From positions 585,501-649,500 of the forward strand of contig NZ_CP015348.1 in NCBI RefSeq assembly GCF_002109325.1: DNA of 64,000 bases. The letters are read 5' to 3'. The notes under the pieces are model-generated. The model worked only from the letters and a program-made list of their open reading frames with translations. It had not been told where the DNA came from and ran no database searches. Shown here one piece after another: positions 25,729-35,770 of this stretch. This DNA comes from Sporosarcina ureae. GTDB taxonomy: Bacteria; Bacillota; Bacilli; Bacillales_A; Planococcaceae. Made by a program: the position numbers and the translations under genes. The stretch's first letter is position 1. Each line of letters opens with the position of its first letter.

Positions 25729-25788
25729 CAAACTGACAGATGCATTTGTGCAATACCGACACATGAAGTTGTTCAAAACCGACAGATG
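25729..25788 (-). repeat. Three ~22-bp spaced direct repeats, IS21-end-like
   Basis: CAAACTGACAGATG (25729-25742), CAATACCGACACATG (25751-25765) and CAAAACCGACAGATG (25774-25788) recur every 22-23 bp. Read on the minus strand, TGTCGGTTTTG-type units in series resemble the multiple terminal repeats of IS21 elements. No istA/istB gene is nearby, so this would be a solo end or relic. Confidence 0.45.
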
Positions 25789-25848
25789 GCTTGCTTACAT
25801 TCGACATGCAATGGCTGACTGATTATTTTATAAAAATATCAAATGAAA

Positions 25849-25876
25849 AAGAACGCCCGTGGAAAATGGCGTTCTT
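25849..25876 (-). terminator. Terminator of the 70-residue gene
   Basis: AAGAACGCC and GGCGTTCTT arms; on the minus strand followed by TTTTTCATTT. Confidence 0.75.
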
Positions 25877-25904
25877 AATTTGTATAAAAATGGTATTGTA
25901 CCGT

Positions 25905-26117
25905 TTATCCTTCGTCTTCTGTAACTGAAACATATAATACGTCTCTGTAATAGAAACAATATAACGTTCCTTTACTATCTGTAAAAACGATATCGTTACT
26001 TCTAGAATTTGTAGCTATGCTTAAAGCATCTTCTTTATCTATCGCTTCTACTATTCTTAAAATATTTCCAGCGTTAGCAAAGTGATAATGTACTCTGTAC
26101 TTTTTCAAAATTTTCAC
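25905..26117 (-). CDS. Small protein of unknown function
   Basis: Up to 70 residues, not recognised. Alternating charged and hydrophobic residues suggest a small beta-alpha-beta fold (MKILKKYRVHYHF, then an IDKEDALSIA helix, then two strands LYCFYYRDVLYVSV). The start is either GTG at 26117, very close to AGAGGGAC, or TTG at 26108, better spaced from it. A terminator follows, which supports a real gene. Confidence 0.55.
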   Translation of the reverse strand: MKILKKYRVHYHFANAGNILRIVEAIDKEDALSIATNSRSNDIVFTDSKGTLYCFYYRDVLYVSVTEDEG

Positions 26118-26326
26118 GTCCCTCTAAATCTTATTATTCGACATAAAGATTGAAAACCCTTTTATTCATTCGATTAAATTCCAATTACACTATATTAATT
26201 ACGAATGTACGTTCTTTACAAGCTATTCGAAACATGATAAGATAAAAAACACATATAGAGTATTTAAATCTCCAGTAGACGTTTATTATAAAAAAACACA
26301 TATATAAAATTAAAAGGAGGATTTCT

Positions 26327-26701
26327 ATGACAGATCGAGAACTTCTTGAACTTTTGGTTGATAAAGTAACAAATATTGAACAGGATTTTTTCGGTGTTAA
26401 GACTGATGTTTCTTCGCTAAAGACTGATGTCTCTTCACTGAAGTCTGATGTCTCTACACTGAAGTCTGATGTCTCTACACTAAAAAAGGATGTTTCATCT
26501 ATTAAAGAAGAGCAAATATTTATGAAACAGGCTATATTTGAACTGGATGCGCGCTCCATCGTTACTAGTCATAAAATTGATGCTTTAACTGAACAAGTCT
26601 CCTCTAATACAACAAAACTAGATGACCTGCGCACTACTCAGCGCCTCGTAAGCGATCACGACACCGACATTCGTATGATCAAAAAAATGTTAACACAATA
26701 A
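26327..26701 (+). CDS. Coiled-coil protein with tandem heptads, unknown function
   Basis: 124 residues, preceded by AAAGGAGG. After MTDRELLELLVDKVTNIEQDF come five tandem seven-residue units (KTDVSSL, KTDVSSL, KSDVSTL, KSDVSTL, KKDVSSI, residues ~25-59), each encoded by 21 bp, forming a parallel coiled coil with Val and Leu at a and d. A second helical part ends with DHDTDIRMIKKML. No membrane segment. Likely a small oligomeric rod; repeat number may vary between strains. The start region 26118-26326 holds only A/T-rich spacer. Confidence 0.7.
   Translation: MTDRELLELLVDKVTNIEQDFFGVKTDVSSLKTDVSSLKSDVSTLKSDVSTLKKDVSSIKEEQIFMKQAIFELDARSIVTSHKIDALTEQVSSNTTKLDDLRTTQRLVSDHDTDIRMIKKMLTQ
26399..26503 (+). 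repeat. 21-bp tandem repeat, five units, coding
   Basis: Units start at 26399, 26420, 26441, 26462 and 26483. The middle two differ only in the last base, the outer ones have more changes; all encode K-x-D-V-S-x-(L/I). Confidence 0.85.
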
Positions 26702-26818
26702 AATACAGTGTTCTAGAGTACCTATGTATTAAATTTCTTTGTTCGCTTATGCTAACCTAGCTGTTTATTATATAGGTACTTTTTATTGGCCCCATCAGTT
26801 GTAATCTTCATTTCCCGC

Positions 26819-26847
26819 AAAAAAAGACACCCCCGAAGAGATGCCCC
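26819..26847 (-). terminator. Terminator after the tyrS-linked gene
   Basis: On the minus strand GGCATCTC and GGGGTGTC pair around a TTCG loop and are followed by seven T's. Confidence 0.75.
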
Positions 26848-26856
26848 ATAATCTAC

Positions 26857-27201
26857 TTATTTGCGTAATTTATCATAAATCCGATCCATAATACTTACCA
26901 TGAAAACTTCATGCTTGTTTAACGCAACTGATGCAGCTTCCACGATATTTTCAGATCGCATAGCCGTTGCTTGTTTGTTCGCTACGTTCCATAGTTTGAA
27001 CGCTTCGATTAATTCTTGATGCTCACCAGCAAAAATGTCAGGTGGGGTTTCTTCTTTAACGGCTGCCGCCACATTAGCGAATAGCTTAGTCGCCCCTTTG
27101 ACACCTTCTGGACTTTGTTCCTCAATGGCATCCATCATTTCATTAATCGCGTCGCCAATTGAACCTAATGTCATAGCGTACATCATATATTCTTTTTTCA
27201 A
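26857..27201 (-). CDS. Small helical protein of unknown function, downstream of tyrS
   Basis: 114 residues, not recognised. Predicted mainly helical (MTLGSIGDAINEMMDAIEEQ; SENIVEAASVALNKHEVFM), acidic, no membrane segment or signal. The start is TTG with AGGAGAT 6-9 nt upstream. Only 15 bp separate it from the tyrS stop, and a terminator follows, so it is probably cotranscribed with tyrS and under the same T-box control. Confidence 0.65.
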   Translation of the reverse strand: MKKEYMMYAMTLGSIGDAINEMMDAIEEQSPEGVKGATKLFANVAAAVKEETPPDIFAGEHQELIEAFKLWNVANKQATAMRSENIVEAASVALNKHEVFMVSIMDRIYDKLRK

Positions 27202-27216
27202 TTCGTTATCTCCTAA

Positions 27217-28745
<1,529 letters not shown>

Positions 28746-28817
28746 TTTCGTATGTGTTCAATTTTACCCATCTTCCATTGAAAGTCAACATTTATTGCAT
28801 AACTTCTGTTTAATCTA

Positions 28818-28826
28818 TGATATAAT
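28818..28826 (+). promoter_or_regulatory. Extended -10 promoter of the PBP gene
   Basis: TGATATAAT gives a perfect -10 box with the TGn extension, 26 bp before the TTG start. Confidence 0.65.
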
Positions 28827-28852
28827 GAGTAAGATTTTGGGGGGAGAAAACT

Positions 28853-31807
28853 TTGAATAACGAAAAGAATAATAGAATTAAGCAACTTGAAGATAAGTTT
28901 GAACAAGCGAAAAAAGAGCCTTGGGCCAAAAAACTTCGCATCGGTACCGGTGTACTTTGGAACTTGTTTATTTTACTCATTATCTTCGCCGTGATCGGTG
29001 CTGTATTTGCAGGTTCTGTTGGAGCTGGATATTTTGCTTCCCTAGTCGCAAAAGAGCCTTTACGTTCAAAAGAAGAACTTCGCGACCAAGTGTTTAATTA
29101 TGAAGAAACATCTGAAATGTTCTTTGCGAACAACATTTATCTAGGCAAGATCAACTCGGACATTGAGCGCCGTCAAATTACACTGGATAAAGTGAATCAA
29201 TATGCATTGGACGCAGTTCTTGCCACTGAGGATGAATACTTCGAAGAGCACAAAGGCATTGTACCAAAAGCAATATTCCGCGGAGTCTTCCAAGACGTTA
29301 CGAACTCGGACAGTCAAACAGGTGGATCGACGCTAACTCAACAGTTAGTGAAAAACCAGATTCTGACGAATGAAGTTTCCTATGAACGTAAAGCTAAAGA
29401 AATCTTGCTGGCTATGCGCTTGGAACACTTCATGACGAAAGATGAGATACTCGAAGCCTACTTGAACATCATTCCTTATGGCCGTGATGTGACAGGACAG
29501 AATATCGCGGGAATTGAAACGGCAGCACGAGGAATCTTCGGAATTAAAGCAGCTGATCTAAGTTTACCGCAAGCTGCATATATCGCAGGAATTCCGCAGG
29601 CACCTTATACGTACACACCGTTTTATAGTAAGAATCAAGGAATTAAGGAACGCGAAAAGCTGATGTACGGGGTAAACCGTATGAAGACCGTGCTATTCCG
29701 AATGCGTGATGCAGGTTATATTACGGACGCAGAATGGAAAGAAGCAAAGGCTTACGACGTGACAAAAGATTTCAGACAGCCGTCACGACGTGCGACTGAA
29801 CGATATCCGTATGTCACACAAGAAATTCAAAATCGCACAATCGAAATTTTAGCGGAAGTACTAGCCGAAAAAGATGGTATCGATAAAGAACGTTTCGATG
29901 AAGATTCCAAGATTAAAGAAAAATACGAAATCATGGCAGACCGTTCTATGCGAACAGACGGCTATCGAATCTTCTCGACGATCAATAAAGATTTGTATGA
30001 CAAAATGAATGAAGTGGCTGATAACTTCCAGTACTACGGATTTACGTATACATCAGAATCAGTAGATGAAGAATCAGGTAAAACGATTACTACAGAAAAC
30101 CCTGTTCAAGTCGGTGCGACGATGATCGAGAACCATACAGGGAAAGTACTTTCTTTCGTTGGTGGGCGCGATTATGAACTTGAAGCATTGAATCACTCTA
30201 CACAAGCTTTCCGACAAAATGGTTCTTCTATTAAGCCATTACTTGTTTACGCCCCAGCTATTGAATATGGTGTAATCGGTGCAGGAAGTCCCCTAGTCGA
30301 TGTGAAATATAATTGGTCTGGTTGGAAACCTGGAAACTATTTTGACCGTGAGCTTGGTGTACTATCTGCTAGAGAGTCTTTGGCACGTTCACAAAACTTA
30401 TCAACAGGTCGATTATATAACCAAATCTTTGACCGTAAGCCAATTGATTTCCTCAAGAAAATGAATTTCTCAAAGGTTACGGATGATGATGCTCAAATCC
30501 CTGCCGCTTCACTTGGCGGATTGAAGCACGGAGTAACAGTAGAAGAGAATACGAACGCCTTCGCTACATTTGCGAATGGTGGACAATTTATTGAATCGTA
30601 TATGATTGAACGGATTGAAGATATGAAAGGCAATATCGTATTTGAACATAAAGCGGAACCCGTAGAAGTGTTCAGTCCAGAAACTTCTTATATCATCACC
30701 GATATGATGCGTGATGTATTAAAAGGAAACGGTACAGCTGCGAGATTACCTGGATTGATGAATTTCCGTCCCGATTTAGCTGCTAAAACGGGTACATCCC
30801 AGCATTATGGTGATGCTTGGTTAGTCGGTTATAATCCGAATGTATCGCTAGGTGTTTGGTTGGGTTATAAAAACCAAAATACACCATTGTATAACGGCTA
30901 CAACAGTGGTCAAATGCATCCATCAGAACGGACAGCAAGATTGTACGGTCAATTGATGAACACAGCAAACACTGTAATTCCTGAAACCATTAAAGCAAGA
31001 GATACATTTAAACGTCCTGCCGGGGTTGTTACACGTTCATTCTGTGGCATTTCAGGTCTAGCACCTTCAGCAGCTTGTTCAGCAGCAGGACTGGTTCGTT
31101 CGGATCTATTTAATTCGAAAAAGATGGTTCCAACAAAAGCAGATGATAGTATTGTTTCTTCTGCAGCAGTTCGAGTAAACGGTAAAGTATATCAGGCGTT
31201 AGCTTCAACACCGCGTGAATTTGTCACATCTGGTGGAATTGGTGTAACTACTGAATACGGCAAGCGGATGCTTGGACGTTTGGGTGGAGATGCCTCTAAA
31301 CTACTTGCTGGTCGTGGTGCCTATTCAAGCAGTGTGGCAGGATCTGCCTTCCCTGCAGACAATGTACCACCAGCACCAGTATCAGCAGGACAGAATGGTT
31401 CCGTTCTAACATGGACTGGTTCTTCATCAAATGATGTCATTGGTTATTACATCTATCAGAATGGTGTCAGAATCGGTACGGTTCATGACGGAGCATCCAG
31501 ATCGTATAAAGTCGGGTATGGTTCGTACTATGTGCGCGCAGTAGACATTACTGGCCTGTTATCAGGTCCTTCCAATACAATCACAAATGCGGCACCTGCA
31601 CCGAAAGCTCAGCCAAAACCTGAGACGAATAGTGATACAAAGCCAGGAACATCGACTCCAGAAACGAAGCCGGATGCAAAACCGGATACCGGTTCTGAAG
31701 CAAAACCCGAAACTAAACCTGAAGCTACACCAGAACCAAAACCAGAAACAAAGCCGGAAGCTACACCGGAACCTAAACCGGATGCAACTCCTGCAGAAAA
31801 AGAATAA
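28853..31807 (+). CDS. ponA: Class A penicillin-binding protein 1A (glycosyltransferase/transpeptidase)
   Basis: 984 residues; start TTG after GGGGGGAG. A short cytosolic N-terminus and membrane helix (~32-60) are followed by a GT51 glycosyltransferase domain with catalytic EDEYFEEHKG and GGSTLTQQLVKN (~100-280), then a transpeptidase domain with SSIKP (SxxK), SQN and KTGTS. The C-terminus adds a fibronectin type III-like domain (PPAPVSAGQN.. to ..GPSNTI) and a ~60-residue Lys/Pro/Glu/Thr repeat tail (KPETKPEATPEP). It polymerises and crosslinks peptidoglycan outside the membrane. The tail is outside the membrane and could thread the wall. Confidence 0.95.
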   Translation: MNNEKNNRIKQLEDKFEQAKKEPWAKKLRIGTGVLWNLFILLIIFAVIGAVFAGSVGAGYFASLVAKEPLRSKEELRDQVFNYEETSEMFFANNIYLGKINSDIERRQITLDKVNQYALDAVLATEDEYFEEHKGIVPKAIFRGVFQDVTNSDSQTGGSTLTQQLVKNQILTNEVSYERKAKEILLAMRLEHFMTKDEILEAYLNIIPYGRDVTGQNIAGIETAARGIFGIKAADLSLPQAAYIAGIPQAPYTYTPFYSKNQGIKEREKLMYGVNRMKTVLFRMRDAGYITDAEWKEAKAYDVTKDFRQPSRRATERYPYVTQEIQNRTIEILAEVLAEKDGIDKERFDEDSKIKEKYEIMADRSMRTDGYRIFSTINKDLYDKMNEVADNFQYYGFTYTSESVDEESGKTITTENPVQVGATMIENHTGKVLSFVGGRDYELEALNHSTQAFRQNGSSIKPLLVYAPAIEYGVIGAGSPLVDVKYNWSGWKPGNYFDRELGVLSARESLARSQNLSTGRLYNQIFDRKPIDFLKKMNFSKVTDDDAQIPAASLGGLKHGVTVEENTNAFATFANGGQFIESYMIERIEDMKGNIVFEHKAEPVEVFSPETSYIITDMMRDVLKGNGTAARLPGLMNFRPDLAAKTGTSQHYGDAWLVGYNPNVSLGVWLGYKNQNTPLYNGYNSGQMHPSERTARLYGQLMNTANTVIPETIKARDTFKRPAGVVTRSFCGISGLAPSAACSAAGLVRSDLFNSKKMVPTKADDSIVSSAAVRVNGKVYQALASTPREFVTSGGIGVTTEYGKRMLGRLGGDASKLLAGRGAYSSSVAGSAFPADNVPPAPVSAGQNGSVLTWTGSSSNDVIGYYIYQNGVRIGTVHDGASRSYKVGYGSYYVRAVDITGLLSGPSNTITNAAPAPKAQPKPETNSDTKPGTSTPETKPDAKPDTGSEAKPETKPEATPEPKPETKPEATPEPKPDATPAEKE

Positions 31808-31813
31808 CGGATC

Positions 31814-31850
31814 AACCGGAATACAATCGTATATTGTATTCCGGTTTTTT
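31814..31850 (+). terminator. Terminator of the PBP gene
   Basis: AACCGGAATACAAT (31814-31827) and ATTGTATTCCGGTT (31833-31846), followed by six T's in all. Confidence 0.9.
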
Positions 31851-32073
31851 CATGAAGTGCTTCTGTACATGCATTCTTCCGCCTATTCCAAAATCTTTGG
31901 CACCGCCCTTTCATCCACGACTAAAGTTTATTACCGACAATTCAGTTATTTCATGATAATAATATACTTTTACTATCTATAAATTGTATACTGAATAGAG
32001 AGCTACACTAACCGTACCTACAGCGATTATTTATATGTATAAAGGGTAGAATGATTAGGAAGGGGTGAACTGT

Positions 32074-32706
32074 TTGGAACATATAAAAACCTACTTTTCC
32101 AGAACGTTTCCGCATGAAGAAGGTGAGCTTGTTATTGAAGGTCCTGTTTCATCCGAGCAATTAGCATCGTTTGAATTTCATGAAGGACTAAAAGCTTTTC
32201 GTCCACCAAAACAACAACAAGAGGCATTAGTAAAGATTGCCGCATTCCCTGAAGGACGTATTAATATAGCGAGAATTGAAAATATGATTGTCGGATATGT
32301 GACGTACTTGTATCCCGATCCACTTGAACGTTGGTATGAGGCAGACTTAGATAACTTAATAGAGCTAGGCGCCATCGAAGTAGTTGCGGCGTATCGTGGT
32401 GCACGTATCGGTAAGTCTTTACTGGAATTATCGATGCTTGATGACGCAATGGAAGATTATATTATCATTACGACAGAATATTATTGGCACTGGGATTTAA
32501 AAGGCACAGGGTTAACAGTATGGGATTATCGTAAAATGATGGAGAAAATGATGCGTGCAGGGGGAATGGAATTTTTCTCTACGGATGATCCCGAAGTATG
32601 CTCCCACCCTGCCAATGCATTAATGGCAAGGATCGGAAAACGAGTCGATCAAGAATCTATCCAACAATTTGATCGTGTACGTTTCAAAAATCGCGTTAAT
32701 TACTGA
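32074..32706 (+). CDS. acuA: Protein acetyltransferase AcuA
   Basis: 210 residues from TTG 32074, 8 nt after GGAAGGGG, the same length as in B. subtilis; the GTG at 32065 is part of the site. GNAT fold with an acetyl-CoA loop around VAAYRGARIGKSLLELS (near residue 105-120). In B. subtilis AcuA acetylates and inactivates acetyl-CoA synthetase AcsA. First gene of acuABC. In B. subtilis acsA is divergently next to acuA; here the penicillin-binding protein gene sits there instead. Confidence 0.9.
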   Translation: MEHIKTYFSRTFPHEEGELVIEGPVSSEQLASFEFHEGLKAFRPPKQQQEALVKIAAFPEGRINIARIENMIVGYVTYLYPDPLERWYEADLDNLIELGAIEVVAAYRGARIGKSLLELSMLDDAMEDYIIITTEYYWHWDLKGTGLTVWDYRKMMEKMMRAGGMEFFSTDDPEVCSHPANALMARIGKRVDQESIQQFDRVRFKNRVNY

Positions 32707-32721
32707 AAGTGAGGAATGGTC

Positions 32722-33366
32722 ATGCTCGTACAAGATATTATGAAAACAGACGTGATTACACTTAATTCCACGCATACGATTGCAGATGCAGTACAACTAA
32801 TGAAAGAAAAGCGAATTCGCCATATTCCCATTGTGGAAGATGGGCGCGTACAAGGTTTGGTGACAGACCGCGACGTGAAAGAAGCGTCTCCTTCAAGTAT
32901 TTCTGAGAGACTGGAGCCTTCTCTTTATGAAACAACACTCGATAAAATTATGAAAACCGACTTATTGATCGGACATCCACGGGACTTCGTAGAAGAAGCT
33001 GCATTGATGTTCTATACGTACGAAATTGGGTGTCTACCTATCGTTTCCAATTATCAACTCGTCGGAATTTTAACTAAGACGGACTTATTGTATAACTATA
33101 TCGAACTGACGGGTGCCAATCAGCCAAGTTCTCATATTCAAATTCGTGTACCGAATACACCCGGCATTCTGTATGAAGTGTCAAAAGTATTCCATGACCA
33201 CAATACGAACGTGCTCAGTGTACTCGTCTATCCTTTTCAAGATGACGAGCAGTATAAAATTCTAGCCATCCGGATCAAACGAATGAATCCGCTCCCAATC
33301 ATCGAAGGGTTAAAAAAACAAGGGTTTGAAGTCCTTTGGCCAAGTGAACCGGAGATGGGCGTATGA
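32722..33366 (+). CDS. acuB: AcuB, CBS-ACT domain protein
   Basis: 214 residues from the second ATG, which is properly spaced from GAGG and lines up with MLVQDIMKTDVITL of relatives. Two CBS domains (residues ~1-60 and ~70-130) likely bind an adenine nucleotide, and a C-terminal ACT domain starts near IQIRVPNTPGILYEVSKVF. Acts with AcuA and AcuC in a way not fully known, perhaps as an energy sensor. Overlaps acuC by 4 bp. Confidence 0.9.
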   Translation: MLVQDIMKTDVITLNSTHTIADAVQLMKEKRIRHIPIVEDGRVQGLVTDRDVKEASPSSISERLEPSLYETTLDKIMKTDLLIGHPRDFVEEAALMFYTYEIGCLPIVSNYQLVGILTKTDLLYNYIELTGANQPSSHIQIRVPNTPGILYEVSKVFHDHNTNVLSVLVYPFQDDEQYKILAIRIKRMNPLPIIEGLKKQGFEVLWPSEPEMGV

Positions 33367-34517
33367 CAAGACAAGCGAGCTTTATCTTTTCAACCGACCA
33401 ACTAAACTATGAATTTTCCGATACGCACCCTTTCAATCAAAAAAGAATCGTATTGACCAAGAGTTTACTAGACGAAATGAATACAATTGAACCAGATGAA
33501 ATCGTCATTCCACGTACAGCAACAGATGAGGAACTGCTTCTAGCTCACGATGCAAAGTATATTGAAATCGTAAAAAAAGCGAGTAAAGGTGAAGTGAGTG
33601 AAAATATTGGCAGTATCTATGGAATCGGTACAGAAGATACCCCCTTCTTCCATGGCATGCATGAAGCCAGTGCATTGCTAGTAGGCGGTACGCTTACTGC
33701 GATTGAAGAAGTAATGGAAGGTCGTTCAAGATATGCGCTGAATCTCGGCGGTGGCTTGCATCACGGATTCCAAGGTAAAGCATCTGGATTTTGCATTTAC
33801 AATGATAGTTCAGTAGCTATTAAATACTTACAACAAAAGTACGGGGCGCGCGTACTGTATGTAGATACAGATGCCCACCATGGTGACGGAGTGCAATGGA
33901 CGTTTTACGATGATCCGAACGTCTGCACATTCTCCATCCATGAAACAGGTCGCTATTTGTTCCCTGGGACAGGCAATGTGACAGAGCGAGGAAATGGTGC
34001 AGGCTATGGCGCTTCATTCAATTTCCCTATTGACGCATTCACAGAAGACGAATCATTCCTGCACATTTACAAAACGGCTCTACGTGAAGTCGCAGCGCAC
34101 TTTAAACCAGACGTTATTCTTACACAAAATGGAGCCGATGCACACTACTTTGATCCATTGACACATTTATATAGCACAATGAAAATCTATGAAGAGATTC
34201 CGAAACTAGCAAAAGAAATTGCTGAAGAATACTGCGACGGCAAATGGATCGCAATTGGTGGCGGTGGATATGATATCTGGCGCGTAGTACCTCGCGCATG
34301 GTCACACCTATGGCTAACGATGAAAGATATCCCAACACCTACTGGGCGACTACCTGAAGCCTGGCTAAACAAATGGCAACCCGAATCCCCCGTTCCTCTT
34401 ATAGAGACTTGGGAAGACCCTGATGACTTATACGAAGCAGTCCCTCGCAAAAATGACATCAACGAAAAAAACGAGCAAATGCTAACAAGAGCACTGCACG
34501 TTATAAGAAAATCATAA
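33363..34517 (+). CDS. acuC: AcuC, class I/II histone deacetylase-like lysine deacetylase
   Basis: 384 residues, arginase/deacetylase fold. The zinc-binding and catalytic parts are visible: NLGGGLHHGFQGKASGF, VLYVDTDAHHGDGVQ, and a downstream Asp in NGADAHYFDPL. It removes acetyl groups from AcsA and related proteins to restore activity. Start by ATGA overlap with acuB, so translation is coupled. A bidirectional terminator follows before convergent ccpA. Confidence 0.93.
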   Translation: MTRQASFIFSTDQLNYEFSDTHPFNQKRIVLTKSLLDEMNTIEPDEIVIPRTATDEELLLAHDAKYIEIVKKASKGEVSENIGSIYGIGTEDTPFFHGMHEASALLVGGTLTAIEEVMEGRSRYALNLGGGLHHGFQGKASGFCIYNDSSVAIKYLQQKYGARVLYVDTDAHHGDGVQWTFYDDPNVCTFSIHETGRYLFPGTGNVTERGNGAGYGASFNFPIDAFTEDESFLHIYKTALREVAAHFKPDVILTQNGADAHYFDPLTHLYSTMKIYEEIPKLAKEIAEEYCDGKWIAIGGGGYDIWRVVPRAWSHLWLTMKDIPTPTGRLPEAWLNKWQPESPVPLIETWEDPDDLYEAVPRKNDINEKNEQMLTRALHVIRKS

Positions 34518-34518
34518 T

Positions 34519-34556
34519 AAAAAGCAACTTATCGCAAAGATAAGTTGCTTTTTACA
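34519..34556. terminator. Bidirectional terminator acuC / ccpA
   Basis: AAAAGCAACTTATC and GATAAGTTGCTTTT with a 5-nt loop. Confidence 0.9.
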
Positions 34557-34634
34557 TTTCATATTCTCACAGAAAATATAGTAAGTGTATAAGATCAGAA
34601 CAACATATCCGTTTTTCAATAGCGTTATTCTTTT

Positions 34635-35636
34635 TTACTTCCTAACTGACTGCCGCTCTTCCAAATAATAAGGCAAAATAACTTCAGTCTCTTCCACTTC
34701 TTCCTCGCTCATTAACTTCGTCAACAAACGCATGGACACAGCACCTAAATCATACAGTGGCACTACAATCGACGTTAACTGTGGACGCACAATACGCGCT
34801 AAAATTGAGTGTTGGAAACAAATAATCTCCATGTCCTCAGGAATTCTCAGATTTTTATCACGCACTCCGTTCATGATACCAACAGCAATTTCATCGCTGC
34901 TCGCCATGACAGCGGTCGGAGGATCAGACACTTTACCTAGCACATTCCAGCATTCGTACGCGTCATCATACGTATTGTCAGTTTCCACGATCAAGGACTC
35001 ATCGATTGTCATTCCCGCTTCTTCCAACGCACGAATATATCCCACACGCTTGCAGACACGATTAATGTCACGCGTAAACGGTCCCGAAACAAAAGCAATG
35101 CGTTTGTGACCGTTGTCGATCAACTTCTTCGTTGCTTCATATGCCGCTTGTTCATGATCAATATTGACAGAGGGTAAACTGGTTTCAAAATCCAACGTCC
35201 CTGCTAAGACAATTGGAACATTCGCCGTTTTCATTTCTTTACGTACTTCAGGTGAAATAGAATCACTCATGAAGATCAATCCATCTACTTGCTTACCTAA
35301 ATGATCTTCAAACAATTCAACCTCTCGAGAGGTACTCTTGTCCGAGTTGGAAAGAATGATATTGTATTCATACATCGTGGCAACGTCTGCAATCCCTCTA
35401 GATAACTCTGCATAGTAACTCTTAGACATATCGGGGACTATTACTCCGATCGTCGTAGTGCGTTTGCTGGCCAGTCCACGAGCGACAGCGTTTGGCCTGT
35501 ACCCTAATCGTTCAATACAGTCCAATACTTTTTTGCGAGTCGCCGGCTTCACGTTTTGATTGCCGTTCACTACACGTGAAACCGTTGCCATCGATACGTT
35601 TGCTTCTCTTGCTACATCGTAAATTGTGATAGCCAT
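34635..35636 (-). CDS. ccpA: Catabolite control protein A
   Basis: 333 residues, LacI/GalR family. The N-terminal helix-turn-helix ITIYDVAREANVSMATVSRV is followed by the hinge helix NAVARGLASKRT and a periplasmic-binding-like core. With HPr-Ser46-P it binds cre sites to repress or activate carbon metabolism genes; ackA in this window and acuABC are known targets in B. subtilis. AGGAGGAG precedes the ATG. It lies next to aroA as in B. subtilis, with its own upstream region. Confidence 0.95.
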   Translation of the reverse strand: MAITIYDVAREANVSMATVSRVVNGNQNVKPATRKKVLDCIERLGYRPNAVARGLASKRTTTIGVIVPDMSKSYYAELSRGIADVATMYEYNIILSNSDKSTSREVELFEDHLGKQVDGLIFMSDSISPEVRKEMKTANVPIVLAGTLDFETSLPSVNIDHEQAAYEATKKLIDNGHKRIAFVSGPFTRDINRVCKRVGYIRALEEAGMTIDESLIVETDNTYDDAYECWNVLGKVSDPPTAVMASSDEIAVGIMNGVRDKNLRIPEDMEIICFQHSILARIVRPQLTSIVVPLYDLGAVSMRLLTKLMSEEEVEETEVILPYYLEERQSVRK

Positions 35637-35730
35637 TTTTGCTCCTCCTATCCTTATTCTCTACTAGTATACCGTGTTCTTACGGATTATAAAGTTTTTC
35701 TATGCAGAAATATGTCATTCTATACAGAAA

Positions 35731-35763
35731 AACACCGAACCTTAGTAATAAAGGTTCGGTGTT
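35731..35763 (-). terminator. Terminator of aroA
   Basis: AACACCGAACCTT (35731-35743) and AAGGTTCGGTGTT (35751-35763); T-rich on the minus strand. Confidence 0.9.
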
Positions 35764-35770
35764 GGATGTT

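Larger units (their letters stand above)
25391..25904. other. 514-bp gene-poor region with a possible IS21-type relic
   Basis: No reading frame here has a ribosome binding site or recognisable domain; the 100-codon frame at 25520-25822 has an atypical composition. It holds the HD gene's upstream region, three spaced direct repeats (25729-25788) and the terminator of the next minus-strand gene. Confidence 0.5.

Noticed and set aside
25520..25822. A 100-codon plus-strand frame with hydrophobic stretches
   Set aside because: No ribosome binding site, no recognisable domain, and it runs across the spaced direct repeats.
31970..32070. CcpA site upstream of acuA
   Set aside because: No sequence with the GnAAnCG core at acceptable match was found, so regulation by CcpA is not claimed here.
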